A DNA stretch of 64,000 nt from Azoarcus sp. Aa7 (GTDB taxonomy: Bacteria > Pseudomonadota > Gammaproteobacteria > Burkholderiales > Rhodocyclaceae). Shown here one piece after another: positions 37,980 to 47,075 of the stretch. Where the stretch lies: positions 186,001 to 250,000 of the forward strand of contig NZ_QVLR01000107.1 of the NCBI RefSeq assembly GCF_014822185.1, in the 5' to 3' direction. Every line of letters starts with the position of its first letter. Within the stretch, counting starts at the first letter, position 1. Position numbers and translations under genes: made by a program. The notes beneath the pieces were generated by a model. That model was not told where the DNA came from. It searched no databases and worked only from the letters and a program-made list of their open reading frames with translations.

Positions 37980-40679
37980 TCAATCCTGCAGCGCGAGCAC
38001 GCCGAGCTTGACGGTGCTGTCCTCGGGGTCGCTCGAAAGCACGAAGCCGAGACCCTGCACGAACTTGAGCATGCGCTCGTTGTTGGCGAGGAAGACGCCG
38101 TTCATGTACAGGAGCCCCTTGTTGCGCGCGGTCTCGATGAGCACGCCCATGAGCTTGCGCGCGAGGCCGCGGTGCTGCCAGTCGTCGGCGACGACGACCG
38201 CGAACTCGCAGGATTCGCCGTCGGGATTGACTGCATAGCGGCACACGCCGACCTCGACCTCGGTCACGTCGCCTTCGCCCGGAATCGTCGCCAGGAAGGC
38301 CATTTCGCGGTCGTAGTCGATCTGCGTCAGGCGCGCGACCATCGCGGGCGGCAGTTCGCGCATCGTGTTCATGAAGCGGTAGTACTTCGTCTCGGACGAG
38401 AGTTTGCGCACGAACTCGACTTCGAGCTCGGCGTCTTCGGGCTTGATCGGGCGGATCGTGACGACGGTGCCGTCGGGCTGCGTCCAGGTGCTGGTGAGCT
38501 GCGAGGGGTAGGGGTGGATCGCCATGTGGGCATAGCGGTCCACCGACGGCGAGATGTTCTCGACCGTGACGCGCGCGTCGACGGCGACGGCGCCGTGTTC
38601 GTCGACGATGAGGGGGTTGATCTCCAGCGTCGTGATCCACGGCAGTTCGCAGACCATTTCCGACACGCGCAGCAGCACGAATTCCAGCGCCTCCATGTCA
38701 ACGGGCGGCATGGTGCGGAATTCGCCCAGCAGGCTGGCGACGCGCGACGACTTGATGAGGTCGTGCACGAGGTAGTTGTTCAGCGGCGGCAGCGCGACCG
38801 CGAGATCCTTGTTGGCTTCGACGCGGTTGCCGCCCTCGCCGAAGGTGATCACCGGCCCGAAGACGGGATCGCGGCGCACGCCGACGACCAGCTCGCGGCC
38901 GTTGCGCTTCATGATCATCGGCTCGATGGCGACGCCGTTGATGGCGGCGTCGGGCTTGTTGCGGCGGACGTCCTCGAGGATTTCCTGATAGGCGGTGCGC
39001 ACCGCGGCGAGGCTGCCCAGGTTCAGGCGCACGCCGCCGGAGTCGGCCTTGTGGATGATCGACGGCGAGTCGATCTTCATCACCACGGGCAGGCCGATCT
39101 CTTCGGCCAGCACCATCGCCTCGGTCGCGGAGCGTGCCACGACGGTTTGCGCGATGGGGATGCGGAAGGCTGCGAGCAGCGCCTTGGACTCCATCTCGTT
39201 GAGCACCTTGCGGCGCTCGGCCAGCGCGGTCTCGATCACCAGGCGGGCGCTTTCGATGCTCGGCGCCTTCAGATGCGACAGCGAGGCCGGCGTCTGCATC
39301 AGCAGCTTCTGGTTGCGGTAGTAGGCCGACAGGTGGCTGAAGAGCTCGACGGCCGGTTCGGGCGTGCGGAAGGTGGGAATCCCCGCGGCTTCGAAGGCCT
39401 TGCGGCCGTCGCGCACGAGCTCCTCGCCCATCCAGCACGTGACGACCGGCTTGTCCGCCGTCTTTTCGATCTCGACGATGGCCGCGGCGACCGCGGTGGG
39501 GTCGGTGATCGCCTGGGGCGTGAGCATGACGAGCACGCCGTCGACGTTCGGGCCTTCGAGCACGGCCTGCACCGTCTTCTTGTAGCGATCCACATCGGCA
39601 TCGCCGAGCATGTCGATGGGATTGGCGCGCGACCAGCCGTGGGGCAGGATCGTGTTGAGCTTTTCCATCGTCCCGTCGGAGAACTCCGACAGCGGGATTC
39701 CGAGGTCGGCGGCACGGTCGACGGCCATGACGCCGGGCCCGCCGCCGTTGGTGACGATCGCGAGGCGGTTGCCGCGCGGGCGGAAGTGCGAGAACAGCGC
39801 GTTCGCGGCGGCGAAGAGCTGGCCCATGTTGTACAGGCGGATCACGCCGGCGCGGCGCAGCGCGGCGTCGAACACCGCGTCGTCGCCGCTCACCGAGCCG
39901 GAGTGCGAGCGGATCGCGCGGGCGCCCTGGGGATGGCGGCCGACCTTGATCAGCAGCACGGGCTTGACGCGTGCGGCGCCGCGCAGCGCACTCATGAAGC
40001 GGCGTGCGTCACGGATGCCTTCGACGTACATGATGATGCTCTCGGTGCGCGGGTCCGAGATCATGAATTCGAGGATTTCGCCGAAGTCGATGTCGCTCGA
40101 GGAGCCGAGCGAGACGACGGTGGAGAAGCCGATGTTGTTCGGCTTGGCCCAGTCGAGGACGGAGGTGACCAGCGCCCCGGACTGGGAGATCAGGCCGATC
40201 GTGCCCTTCAGTGCGCTGACATGCGCGAAGGTCGCGTTCAGGCCCAGTTCGGGACGCATGATGCCGAGGCAGTTGGGCCCCAGCAGGCGGATGCGGTAGC
40301 GGCGCGCGGCTTCGACGACGTGGCGCTCGAGGGTGGCGCCGCGCGGGCCGCTTTCCGAAAAGCCCGCGGACAGGATGATGATCGCTTTGACCCCGGCGCG
40401 GCCGCAGCTTTCGACGACGGTGAGGACCTTTTCCGCCGGCACGGCGATGACGGCCAGGTCGAGGCGGTGCGGCACGTCTTCGACGGTCTTGTGGCAGGGC
40501 ACGCCGAGCACGGATTCGTGCCTGGGGTTGACCGCGAACAGGCGCCCGCGGAAGCCGGCGTCCAGCATGTTGCGCACGACCACGTGGCCGATCGAGTTTT
40601 CGCGCTCGCTGGCACCGATGACCCCGACCGATTTCGGTTCGAGCAGCGGGCTGAGGTAGTGCTTTTCTTTCATTGTCAT
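37980..40679 (-). CDS. NDP-forming acyl-CoA synthetase domain fused to GNAT acetyltransferase (Pat/PatZ-like)
   Basis: An 899-residue protein. About 700 residues resemble ADP-forming acyl-CoA synthetase alpha and beta parts: the CoA-binding domain SVGVIGASERENSIGHVV, LLGPNCLGIM, IRSHSGSVSGDD, and the ATP-grasp region with VVMKIDSPSIIHKADSGGVRLNL. A C-terminal GNAT domain follows (VVVADDWQHRGLARKLMGVLIETA). This layout is that of PatZ/Pka lysine acetyltransferases, which silence acyl-CoA synthetases by acetylation. In an organism full of aryl-CoA ligases such control is likely, but the targets are not shown here. A second ATG lies at 40673. Confidence 0.92.
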   Translation of the reverse strand: MTMKEKHYLSPLLEPKSVGVIGASERENSIGHVVVRNMLDAGFRGRLFAVNPRHESVLGVPCHKTVEDVPHRLDLAVIAVPAEKVLTVVESCGRAGVKAIIILSAGFSESGPRGATLERHVVEAARRYRIRLLGPNCLGIMRPELGLNATFAHVSALKGTIGLISQSGALVTSVLDWAKPNNIGFSTVVSLGSSSDIDFGEILEFMISDPRTESIIMYVEGIRDARRFMSALRGAARVKPVLLIKVGRHPQGARAIRSHSGSVSGDDAVFDAALRRAGVIRLYNMGQLFAAANALFSHFRPRGNRLAIVTNGGGPGVMAVDRAADLGIPLSEFSDGTMEKLNTILPHGWSRANPIDMLGDADVDRYKKTVQAVLEGPNVDGVLVMLTPQAITDPTAVAAAIVEIEKTADKPVVTCWMGEELVRDGRKAFEAAGIPTFRTPEPAVELFSHLSAYYRNQKLLMQTPASLSHLKAPSIESARLVIETALAERRKVLNEMESKALLAAFRIPIAQTVVARSATEAMVLAEEIGLPVVMKIDSPSIIHKADSGGVRLNLGSLAAVRTAYQEILEDVRRNKPDAAINGVAIEPMIMKRNGRELVVGVRRDPVFGPVITFGEGGNRVEANKDLAVALPPLNNYLVHDLIKSSRVASLLGEFRTMPPVDMEALEFVLLRVSEMVCELPWITTLEINPLIVDEHGAVAVDARVTVENISPSVDRYAHMAIHPYPSQLTSTWTQPDGTVVTIRPIKPEDAELEVEFVRKLSSETKYYRFMNTMRELPPAMVARLTQIDYDREMAFLATIPGEGDVTEVEVGVCRYAVNPDGESCEFAVVVADDWQHRGLARKLMGVLIETARNKGLLYMNGVFLANNERMLKFVQGLGFVLSSDPEDSTVKLGVLALQD

Positions 40680-40973
40680 TTGCCTGGATCCAGGTTCGCC
40701 AGTGGCCGTCGGCTTGTTGCGGCACGTCGCCGGTCATGCCGTGTGAATCGTGTCCGTGGTGATGCAGTCTGGCTCACCGTACGTGAAACTCAAGTTTACC
40801 GCAGTGCACAAATCTTATTGTGACATAAACGCTAACGATATCGGATCAGTACGAACCGCAGGGCCGGCCGATCGCAGGCGGCGTGCGGCAAGGCGCCGTC
40901 CGTGCGCACGCGCGGCGGCGCGACTAGAATCAACGTTCCTCAAAGCTTTTCGGGTTACACGGACAACTTTTCC

Positions 40974-42437
40974 ATGATGAAAGATATCGCCGACTACCCC
41001 AATTTCCGCCGGCAGGCATATATCGATGGCTGCTGGTCGGATGCCGATTCGGGCGCGACCTTCGCCGTTCGCAATCCCGCCACCGGTGAAACGGTGGCGC
41101 ATGTTCCCGACATGGGCGCGGCCGAGACGGCGCGCGCGATCGCCGCGGCGAATGCGGCGTTGCCTGCGTGGCGACGCACGCTGGCGAAGGAGCGCGCGGC
41201 GCTGCTGCGGCGCTGGTTCGCGTTGATCGTGGACGCGGCCGACGAACTGGCCGCGATCATGACCGCGGAGCAGGGCAAGCCGCTGGCGGAGGCGAAGGGC
41301 GAGGTGACGTATGCGGCGTCCTTCGTCGAGTGGTTCGCCGAGGAGGCGAAGCGCACCATGGGCGACGTGATCCCGACCGTGGGCCAGGACCGCCGCCTGC
41401 TGGTGATCCGCCAGCCGGTGGGGGTGTGCGCGGCGATCACGCCGTGGAATTTTCCCGCGGCGATGATCACGCGCAAGGTCGCGCCGGCGTTCGCCGCCGG
41501 CTGCACGGTGATCGTGAAGCCCGCGGAACAGACGCCGCTGACGGCGCTGGCGCTGATGGCGCTGGCCGAGAAGGCCGGCTTCCCGAAGGGGGTGTTCAAC
41601 GTCGTCACCGGCGACCCGGTGGCGATCGGCGGCGAACTCACGTCCAGCCCCATCGTGCGCAAGCTCTCCTTCACGGGTTCGACCGAGGTGGGCCGGCTGC
41701 TGATGGCGCAGTGCGCGCCGACGCTGAAGAAGCTGTCGCTGGAACTCGGCGGCAATGCGCCCTTCATCGTCTTCGACGACGCGGACCTGGATGCCGCGGT
41801 GGAGGGCGCGATGGGGGCGAAGTACCGCAACGCCGGCCAGACCTGCGTGTGCGCGAATCGCCTGCTGATCCAGTCGGGCATCTACGACCGCTTCGCCGAG
41901 CGCCTCGCCGAGGCGGTGAGGGCGCTGCGGGTCGGCCCGGGAACCGCTGACGGGGTGAATGTGGGGCCGCTGATCGACGACGCGGCCGTCGCCAAGGTCG
42001 AGAGTCACATCGCGGATGCGGTGGGGAAGGGCGCGCGCGTGATGACGGGGGGCCGGCGCCACGCGCTGGGCGGATCCTTCTTCGAGCCCACGGTGCTGGC
42101 CGACGTGACGCCGGCGATGCGCGTCGCACGCGAGGAAACTTTCGGCCCCGTGGCGCCGCTGTTCCGCTTCGACACCGAGGAGGAGGCGATCCGCATGGCC
42201 AATGACACGGAGTATGGGCTGGCGGCGTATTTCTACTCGCGCGACGTCGGGCGCATCTTCCGCGTCTCCGAGGAGCTCGAGTACGGCATGGTCGGCGTCA
42301 ATACCGGACTGATGTCGAACGAGGTGTCGCCTTTCGGCGGCATCAAGCAGTCCGGCCTCGGGCGCGAGGGGTCGGTGTACGGCATCGAGGAGTATCTCGA
42401 GATCAAGTCGATCTGCGTGGCGGGCATCGATCGATGA
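40974..42437 (+). CDS. gabD: Succinate-semialdehyde dehydrogenase-type aldehyde dehydrogenase
   Basis: A 487-residue NAD(P)-dependent aldehyde dehydrogenase of the GabD type, oxidising succinate semialdehyde (or glutarate semialdehyde) to the acid. The catalytic Cys is in NAGQTCVCANR and the general base Glu in LELGGNAPFIV; cofactor motifs are TPWNFPAAMITRK and FTGSTEVG. The end GGIKQSGLGREGSVYGIEEYLEIK fits GabD closely. Tandem ATGs lie at 40974 and 40977. Its stop overlaps the methyltransferase start. The 294-base upstream gap, shared with the divergent acetyltransferase gene, shows AT-rich stretches near 40795-40845 but no promoter I can name. Confidence 0.9.
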   Translation: MMKDIADYPNFRRQAYIDGCWSDADSGATFAVRNPATGETVAHVPDMGAAETARAIAAANAALPAWRRTLAKERAALLRRWFALIVDAADELAAIMTAEQGKPLAEAKGEVTYAASFVEWFAEEAKRTMGDVIPTVGQDRRLLVIRQPVGVCAAITPWNFPAAMITRKVAPAFAAGCTVIVKPAEQTPLTALALMALAEKAGFPKGVFNVVTGDPVAIGGELTSSPIVRKLSFTGSTEVGRLLMAQCAPTLKKLSLELGGNAPFIVFDDADLDAAVEGAMGAKYRNAGQTCVCANRLLIQSGIYDRFAERLAEAVRALRVGPGTADGVNVGPLIDDAAVAKVESHIADAVGKGARVMTGGRRHALGGSFFEPTVLADVTPAMRVAREETFGPVAPLFRFDTEEEAIRMANDTEYGLAAYFYSRDVGRIFRVSEELEYGMVGVNTGLMSNEVSPFGGIKQSGLGREGSVYGIEEYLEIKSICVAGIDR

Positions 42438-43009
42438 GCGACGCGATCGCGCTCGGCCACCCGCAGCCGACGGAGACTTCGGCGTGGGTGCGGCGCTTCC
42501 TGCCGCTGGTGGCGCCGGGCGGCACGGTGCTCGACTACGCCTGCGGTGGCGGACGCCATGCCCGCCTGTTTGCGGCGCGCGGCTTTCGCGTCGTGGCCGT
42601 GGACCGAAACGCCGAGGCGCTCGCGACGCTGGCGGGGGTGCCGCGCATCGAGTCGCGCTGCGAGGATCTCGAGGATGGCCCGTGGCCGCTGGTCGATGAG
42701 GTCTTCGACGCGGTGGTCGTCACGAACTATCTGTTCCGTCCGCGCTTCCCCGATCTGCTTGCCTGCGTGGCACCGGGGGGTGTGCTGATCTACGAGACTT
42801 TCATGCTGGGAAACGAGCGCTTCGGGCGCCCCTCGAGTCCCGAGTTCCTGCTGCGGCCGGGCGAACTGCTCGGATGCCTGGGATCGGATTTCACGGTGCT
42901 GGCGTTCGAACAGGGGGTCGTGGAGCGGCCGAAAGCGGCGGTCGTGCAGCGCGTGTGCGCGGTCAGGCGGCCGGCAGATACGGTCGCGCTGCCGCCTGCA
43001 TCGGAGTGA
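42434..43009 (+). CDS. Class I SAM-dependent methyltransferase
   Basis: A 191-residue methyltransferase with motif I VLDYACGGGRHARLFAARGF, motif II acidic position in VVAVDRNAEAL, and the motif post-I/IV region VFDAVVVTNYLFRP. Small methyltransferases of this type include TehB-like and tellurite/thiol methylases, but the substrate cannot be told. It overlaps gabD by four bases (ATGA) and so is translated with it. The 223 bases that follow hold the control region of the next operon. Confidence 0.85.
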   Translation: MSDAIALGHPQPTETSAWVRRFLPLVAPGGTVLDYACGGGRHARLFAARGFRVVAVDRNAEALATLAGVPRIESRCEDLEDGPWPLVDEVFDAVVVTNYLFRPRFPDLLACVAPGGVLIYETFMLGNERFGRPSSPEFLLRPGELLGCLGSDFTVLAFEQGVVERPKAAVVQRVCAVRRPADTVALPPASE

Positions 43010-43050
43010 GCTAAGGCGTGGGTAGCATCCCCCGAACTTGCTGCAATGGG

Positions 43051-43150
43051 TGGGGGATATCCCCCAGGTGGGGGTTTTCCCGCCAGGCCGCGAAATGACC
43101 GTATCGGCGGCGAAGGGGCGCGATCATTGAAGGTGGGAAATTTTTCCATC
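43051..43150 (+). promoter_or_regulatory. Three related dyads upstream of a sigma-54 promoter (putative activator sites)
   Basis: Dyad 1 (43051-43066) is the perfect palindrome TGGGGGATATCCCCCA. Dyad 2 (43067-43084) is GGTGGGGGTTTTCCCGCC. Dyad 3 (43132-43150) is GGTGGGAAATTTTTCCATC. All share GTGGG(R)...YCCC-type half sites. They lie between about 100 and 3 bases upstream of the -24 element at 43153. They are likely binding sites for the NtrC-family regulator encoded at the end of the same operon. Confidence 0.6.
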
Positions 43151-43152
43151 TG

Positions 43153-43168
43153 TGGCACGGCGCGTGCA
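43153..43168 (+). promoter_or_regulatory. Sigma-54 (-24/-12) promoter of the P-loop/ABC/hydrolase/two-component operon
   Basis: TGGCACGGCGCGTGCA keeps TGGCACG for the -24 element and TGC for the -12, with GG and GC ten bases apart. The only departure from consensus is GTGC for TTGC. It lies about 65 bases before the ATG at 43233. Confidence 0.72.
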
Positions 43169-43232
43169 TAGGGAGTAGCGAACCCGGCACTCGAGTCCGG
43201 GGATAAGCAGCCAACCGCCCCGGAGGCCGAAA

Positions 43233-44306
43233 ATGACTACCCCCAACGTCACCCTGCTCAACGCCAACCGCGTCACCCGTCTGAAAACCCCGTACGCGAC
43301 CCGCCGCGTCCCGAACTCAGCGTTGGTGACGCTGCTCGGCGGCCCGCGTGTCCCGCGTGTCGGCGACCTGATCCTCGCGCGGGTCGACAAGCTCGGGCAG
43401 CACCGCCACCTCGAGCTCGCCTGCGGACGGCGGGCGCGCCTGTACGAAGGCGACGAGATCGTCCTGGCCTATGGCAACCGCTACGCGCCCGACCAGTTCG
43501 AGGCGGAGGTGCCGTCGGACCTCGGCCCCTGCCACATGGTCGCCGGCGGAGGCGTGGCGGCGCGCGTGATCACGCGTCACGACAAGATGCGCGGCGCGAC
43601 GGTAGTGCAGCCGCTGGGGCTGCTGGGCGACCGCAACGGCCGGCCGCTCAACCTCGCCGACTTCGCGCTGGATGCGCCACGCACCGACGGTCGCCGCGCC
43701 TTCACGGTTGCCGTGGTGGGTACCTCGATGAACGCCGGCAAGACCGAGACGGCGTCGAACCTGATCCGCGGTTTTGCAGGTGCCGGGCTGCGTGTGGGGG
43801 CGGCGAAGGTGACCGGCACGGGGGCCGGCTGCGACGTCTGGATGATGGTCGATGCGGGCGCTCAGAGGGTGCTGGACTTCACCGATGCCGGGCTGCCGTC
43901 CACCTACCTCGCCGAGCCGCGCGAGGTGGAGCGGGTGATGGGCACGCTGCTGGATGTGCTGTATGCAAGCGGCGTCGACGTGGTGGTGTTCGAAGTCGCG
44001 GACGGTCTGTACCAGCGCGAGACGGCGCAGCTGCTGAAGTCTCAGGCGTTTGCACGGGCGGTCGACGCGGTGGTCTTTGCGGCCGGCGATGCAATGGGTT
44101 CGGCCGGCGGCGTGCAGTCCTTGCGCGCGATGGGCTTGCCCGTGGTCGCAGCCAGCGGCCTGCTGACGGCGTCGCCGTTGGCGATGCGCGAGGCCGCAAA
44201 CGCGACCGGACTCGAGGTGCTCGATCTCGATGCGCTGCGCAGCCCCGGCATTCTCGACTTCATGGGGTTTCGGGCAGAGGAAAGCCTCGCAGTGGGAGCC
44301 ATGTGA
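43233..44306 (+). CDS. P-loop NTPase of dethiobiotin-synthetase-like fold (DUF1611-like), unknown function
   Basis: A 357-residue protein with an N-terminal beta-rich part of about 150 residues and a C-terminal nucleotide-binding domain. The Walker A motif VVGTSMNAGKTETASNLIRGF lies near residue 166. Further motifs are AAKVTGTGAGCDVWMMVDAGA, DVVVFEVADGLYQRETAQLL and a conserved VVAASG near the end. The motif style is that of the SIMIBI class that includes dethiobiotin synthetase and MobB; DUF1611 proteins are the nearest family I can name. It is first in a sigma-54 operon and its stop overlaps the ABC transporter start (TGATG). Ligase or kinase activity on a small molecule is plausible but not shown. 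Confidence 0.7.
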   Translation: MTTPNVTLLNANRVTRLKTPYATRRVPNSALVTLLGGPRVPRVGDLILARVDKLGQHRHLELACGRRARLYEGDEIVLAYGNRYAPDQFEAEVPSDLGPCHMVAGGGVAARVITRHDKMRGATVVQPLGLLGDRNGRPLNLADFALDAPRTDGRRAFTVAVVGTSMNAGKTETASNLIRGFAGAGLRVGAAKVTGTGAGCDVWMMVDAGAQRVLDFTDAGLPSTYLAEPREVERVMGTLLDVLYASGVDVVVFEVADGLYQRETAQLLKSQAFARAVDAVVFAAGDAMGSAGGVQSLRAMGLPVVAASGLLTASPLAMREAANATGLEVLDLDALRSPGILDFMGFRAEESLAVGAM

Positions 44307-46045
44307 TGCCGGGCGCGGCGTCGGCCGTGCCGCGCATGTGGGCCGGGGCGCGGCGCGCGATGCTGGCGGGGCTGGCCTTCAACGGCATCGCGCAGGCTTT
44401 CGTGGCGCTGGCCTGCGCCTGGCTGACGCATCGCTTCTTCGACGTCGTGATCGATCAGCGTACGGGGGGCTCGGGGCTGGCATTCGCGCTGATCGGCGCG
44501 CTGCTGGGAGCGGGGGCAGCGCTCGCCGCCCTGCGCGTGATGGAACGGGTGCAGGCCGAGCGTCTGGGGCAGGACTACGCTTCGGAACTGCGGCTCGCGC
44601 TGTACGACAGCATGGCGGGGCAGTCCCCGCGGCGAATGCAGGCGCGCAGCCGCGGCGCCACGATCCTGCGCTTCGTCGGCGATGTAAAAGGGATCCGGCG
44701 CTGGATCAGCCTTGGTTTACCGAAAATTGCGGTCGGCGTGTTGAGCGCAAGCGTGGCGTTGTCCGTGCTGGCCCTGGTCAATGGCGTCATGGCCTTCGCC
44801 GCGAGCGCGGGTTTCATCGGCGCTGCGGTTACGCTGGCGCTCCTGAGCGAGCGCGTCGATCCCGCGGTGCGCGAGGCGCGCCGGCGGCAGGCACGCCTCG
44901 CTGCCAACGTGAATGACAAGATCGGTGGTATCGCCGTGGTGCAGGTGTTCGATCAGGTCGCGCGCGAGCGCGCCCTGATCGAGCGGCAGGGGGCCGGTCT
45001 CGCCGACGCCATGGTCGCGCAGACGCGCGGCATGGCCCTGCTGAAATCCGCTGCGGAATTCAGCTCGTCCTTCGCGACCGCCGGGGTGCTCCTCGCGGGT
45101 GCGATCGAGGTGGCGACGGGTGAGCTGAAGACTTCGCAGGTCGTGGGCGCGATCACCGCGGTCGGCCTGATCTCGCCGGCGTTCCGCGACTTCGGCCAGG
45201 CCCTCGGCTACTGGCGCTCGGCGCGCGTGTCGATCGAGAAGCTCGCCGCCTTCCTTGCGGCACCGCGGTTCGTGACTCCGCCGCAGGAAAACGGCAATGC
45301 CTCTCCGGTGCCGCTTGCGGCGTGCGGCGCGGCGGTCGATATCGAGTTCTGCGACGTGTCGAGCGGGAACGCATTGCGGAACTTCAGCGCGCGCGCGCCT
45401 GCCGGGGCGATGGTCGCGATCGTCGGACCGAGCGGGGCAGGCAAGTCGACCGTGCTCGGGATGGCGGCCCGCCTGCTCGAACCGGACAGCGGGGAAATCC
45501 TCGTCGCCGGGGTCGCGATCGGCCGCTATCGGCTGTCCGAACTGCGTCGCGCATTCGGCGTCGTGATGCCCGACCTGCCGCTCCTGCGCGGTTCGATCGA
45601 GCGTAATCTGCGCTATCGCTGGCCGGATGCACCGGATGCCGAAGTCGCCCGCGTGGCCGGCCTGTGCGGCATCGACGAGTTGCTGGCGGATTTGCCGGAC
45701 GGCGCGCGCACGCGCGTCGCGGACGCGGGGGGCAATCTGTCGTACGGACAGCGTCAACGCATCGCCTGGGCGCGGGCGCTGCTCGGAAATCCCTCGGTGC
45801 TGCTGCTGGACGAGGCCGACGCAAACCTCGACCCGGCCTCGGCACGCGGTCTCGGGCGGATTCTCGACTGTTTCGAAGGGACCGCGCTGATGGTGACGCA
45901 CAGTTATGCGCGGATGATCCAGGCCGACCTCGTCTGGTACGTCGAGGCCGGACGCTTGCTCGAATCCGGCACGCCGGAAGAGCTGATGGGCCGGGTGAGC
46001 CGAACCCGGCGCCTGTTCCAGCGTGAAGCCAATGCGGCGGGGTGA
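44306..46045 (+). CDS. ABC transporter, fused membrane and ATPase domains (exporter type)
   Basis: A 579-residue half-transporter. The first ~310 residues hold about six membrane helices in the type I exporter pattern, and the ATPase domain follows. Walker A is VGPSGAGKSTVLGM, the signature is NLSYGQRQRI (LSYGQ for LSGGQ), Walker B is SVLLLDEADANLD, and the H-loop is MVTHSY. It probably works as a homodimer exporting a hydrophobic or peptide-like compound across the inner membrane. Its start overlaps the P-loop NTPase stop, and the next gene begins within a few bases of its end, so the three are translated together. Confidence 0.85.
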   Translation: MPGAASAVPRMWAGARRAMLAGLAFNGIAQAFVALACAWLTHRFFDVVIDQRTGGSGLAFALIGALLGAGAALAALRVMERVQAERLGQDYASELRLALYDSMAGQSPRRMQARSRGATILRFVGDVKGIRRWISLGLPKIAVGVLSASVALSVLALVNGVMAFAASAGFIGAAVTLALLSERVDPAVREARRRQARLAANVNDKIGGIAVVQVFDQVARERALIERQGAGLADAMVAQTRGMALLKSAAEFSSSFATAGVLLAGAIEVATGELKTSQVVGAITAVGLISPAFRDFGQALGYWRSARVSIEKLAAFLAAPRFVTPPQENGNASPVPLAACGAAVDIEFCDVSSGNALRNFSARAPAGAMVAIVGPSGAGKSTVLGMAARLLEPDSGEILVAGVAIGRYRLSELRRAFGVVMPDLPLLRGSIERNLRYRWPDAPDAEVARVAGLCGIDELLADLPDGARTRVADAGGNLSYGQRQRIAWARALLGNPSVLLLDEADANLDPASARGLGRILDCFEGTALMVTHSYARMIQADLVWYVEAGRLLESGTPEELMGRVSRTRRLFQREANAAG

Positions 46046-46049
46046 TTTC

Positions 46050-47075
46050 ATGGACTGTGCTGGCGAAATGCCTCCTCTCCCCCCGCCGCCTGCGATCGTC
46101 GCCGCTGCGCCGTGTCGGGTGTCCGCAGTCGCACCCATGCCGCCGAAGATACCGCAGGCGGGTTGGACGTCCGCGAAGGGCGCAGTCTCGACCTCGACAG
46201 CGGTGGAGGTGCCGATTGCACTAGGTTGGGTCGAGCAGCGCGTCTCCGAATCCGACGCGAGTCTGCCGTATGTCGTGTACGTGCCGTCACGCGGCGGCGC
46301 CGGTGCGCCGATACTCGTCACCGTGCACGGCATCTCGCGCAACGCATGGGAGCAGGTGAGCATGTTCGCCCCGTACGCGGAGCGCACTGGCGTCGTGCTG
46401 GTGGCGCCGCTGTACGAGTACCAGCGTTTCCCCCGCTACCAGCGATTAACCGCGAACGAGCGGGGCGAGAGTCCGGTCGCGATCATGGAGGCGATCGTCG
46501 ACGAAGTGGCGCGTACGACCGGGGCCAGCGGCGACCGTATGTACCTCTTCGGTTTTTCGGGGGGCGGCCAGTTCGTGCATCGTTACGCGATGGCCCATCC
46601 GGACCGGGTGGCCGGCTACGTGGTCGGCTCGGCCGGCTGGTATACCTTTCCGGACGCGCAGCGCCGCTATCCCTACGGCTTGCGCTACAGCCCGCGCCTG
46701 CAAATGGGCGGCTTCGACCTGCAGCGGTTCCTTGCGGTGCCGGGATGGGTGCTGGTGGGGGAGCGCGACGTGCATGAGGGCACGGCGATGCGCAAGACCG
46801 AGCGCGTGATGCTCGAGCAGGGCCTGTCGCGCATGGAGCGCGGACGCCGTTGGGTGGATGCGGTCAATGCCAGGGCCGCCGAACTGGGGCTGGCCGCGCC
46901 GGTACGCTTCGAGCAGTTGCCGCGCTCGCCGCATTCCTTCCGGCGCAGCATGCGCCGCGGCGAACTGGGGCAACGGGTGTTCGGCCACCTGTTCGGGCTC
47001 GAGGAGAACGCGGTGCGGATGGCGGAGTTGCGAAGCACGTCATCTCCGGGCCCTGAAGGGAGGGCCGCGGAATGA
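46050..47075 (+). CDS. Alpha/beta hydrolase (esterase/depolymerase-like)
   Basis: A 341-residue hydrolase. The oxyanion strand is ILVTVHGISRNAWEQ and the nucleophile elbow is GFSGGG (Ser in YLFGFSGGGQFVHRYAMAHPDRV); a late PRSPHSF may supply the His. It resembles polyhydroxybutyrate-depolymerase-like esterases. The first ~55 residues are Pro/Ala-rich and carry no clear signal peptide. An upstream ATG at 46032 would overlap the ABC gene by 14 bases; 46050 has the better GGGGTG spacing. Its stop overlaps the sensor kinase start (ATGA). In this operon it may mature, release or cleave the exported compound. Confidence 0.8.
   Translation: MDCAGEMPPLPPPPAIVAAAPCRVSAVAPMPPKIPQAGWTSAKGAVSTSTAVEVPIALGWVEQRVSESDASLPYVVYVPSRGGAGAPILVTVHGISRNAWEQVSMFAPYAERTGVVLVAPLYEYQRFPRYQRLTANERGESPVAIMEAIVDEVARTTGASGDRMYLFGFSGGGQFVHRYAMAHPDRVAGYVVGSAGWYTFPDAQRRYPYGLRYSPRLQMGGFDLQRFLAVPGWVLVGERDVHEGTAMRKTERVMLEQGLSRMERGRRWVDAVNARAAELGLAAPVRFEQLPRSPHSFRRSMRRGELGQRVFGHLFGLEENAVRMAELRSTSSPGPEGRAAE

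Noticed and set aside
37689-40823. A 1044-codon plus-strand open frame
   Set aside because: It is antisense to the Pat-like gene and the mutarotase gene, both of which have strong motifs.
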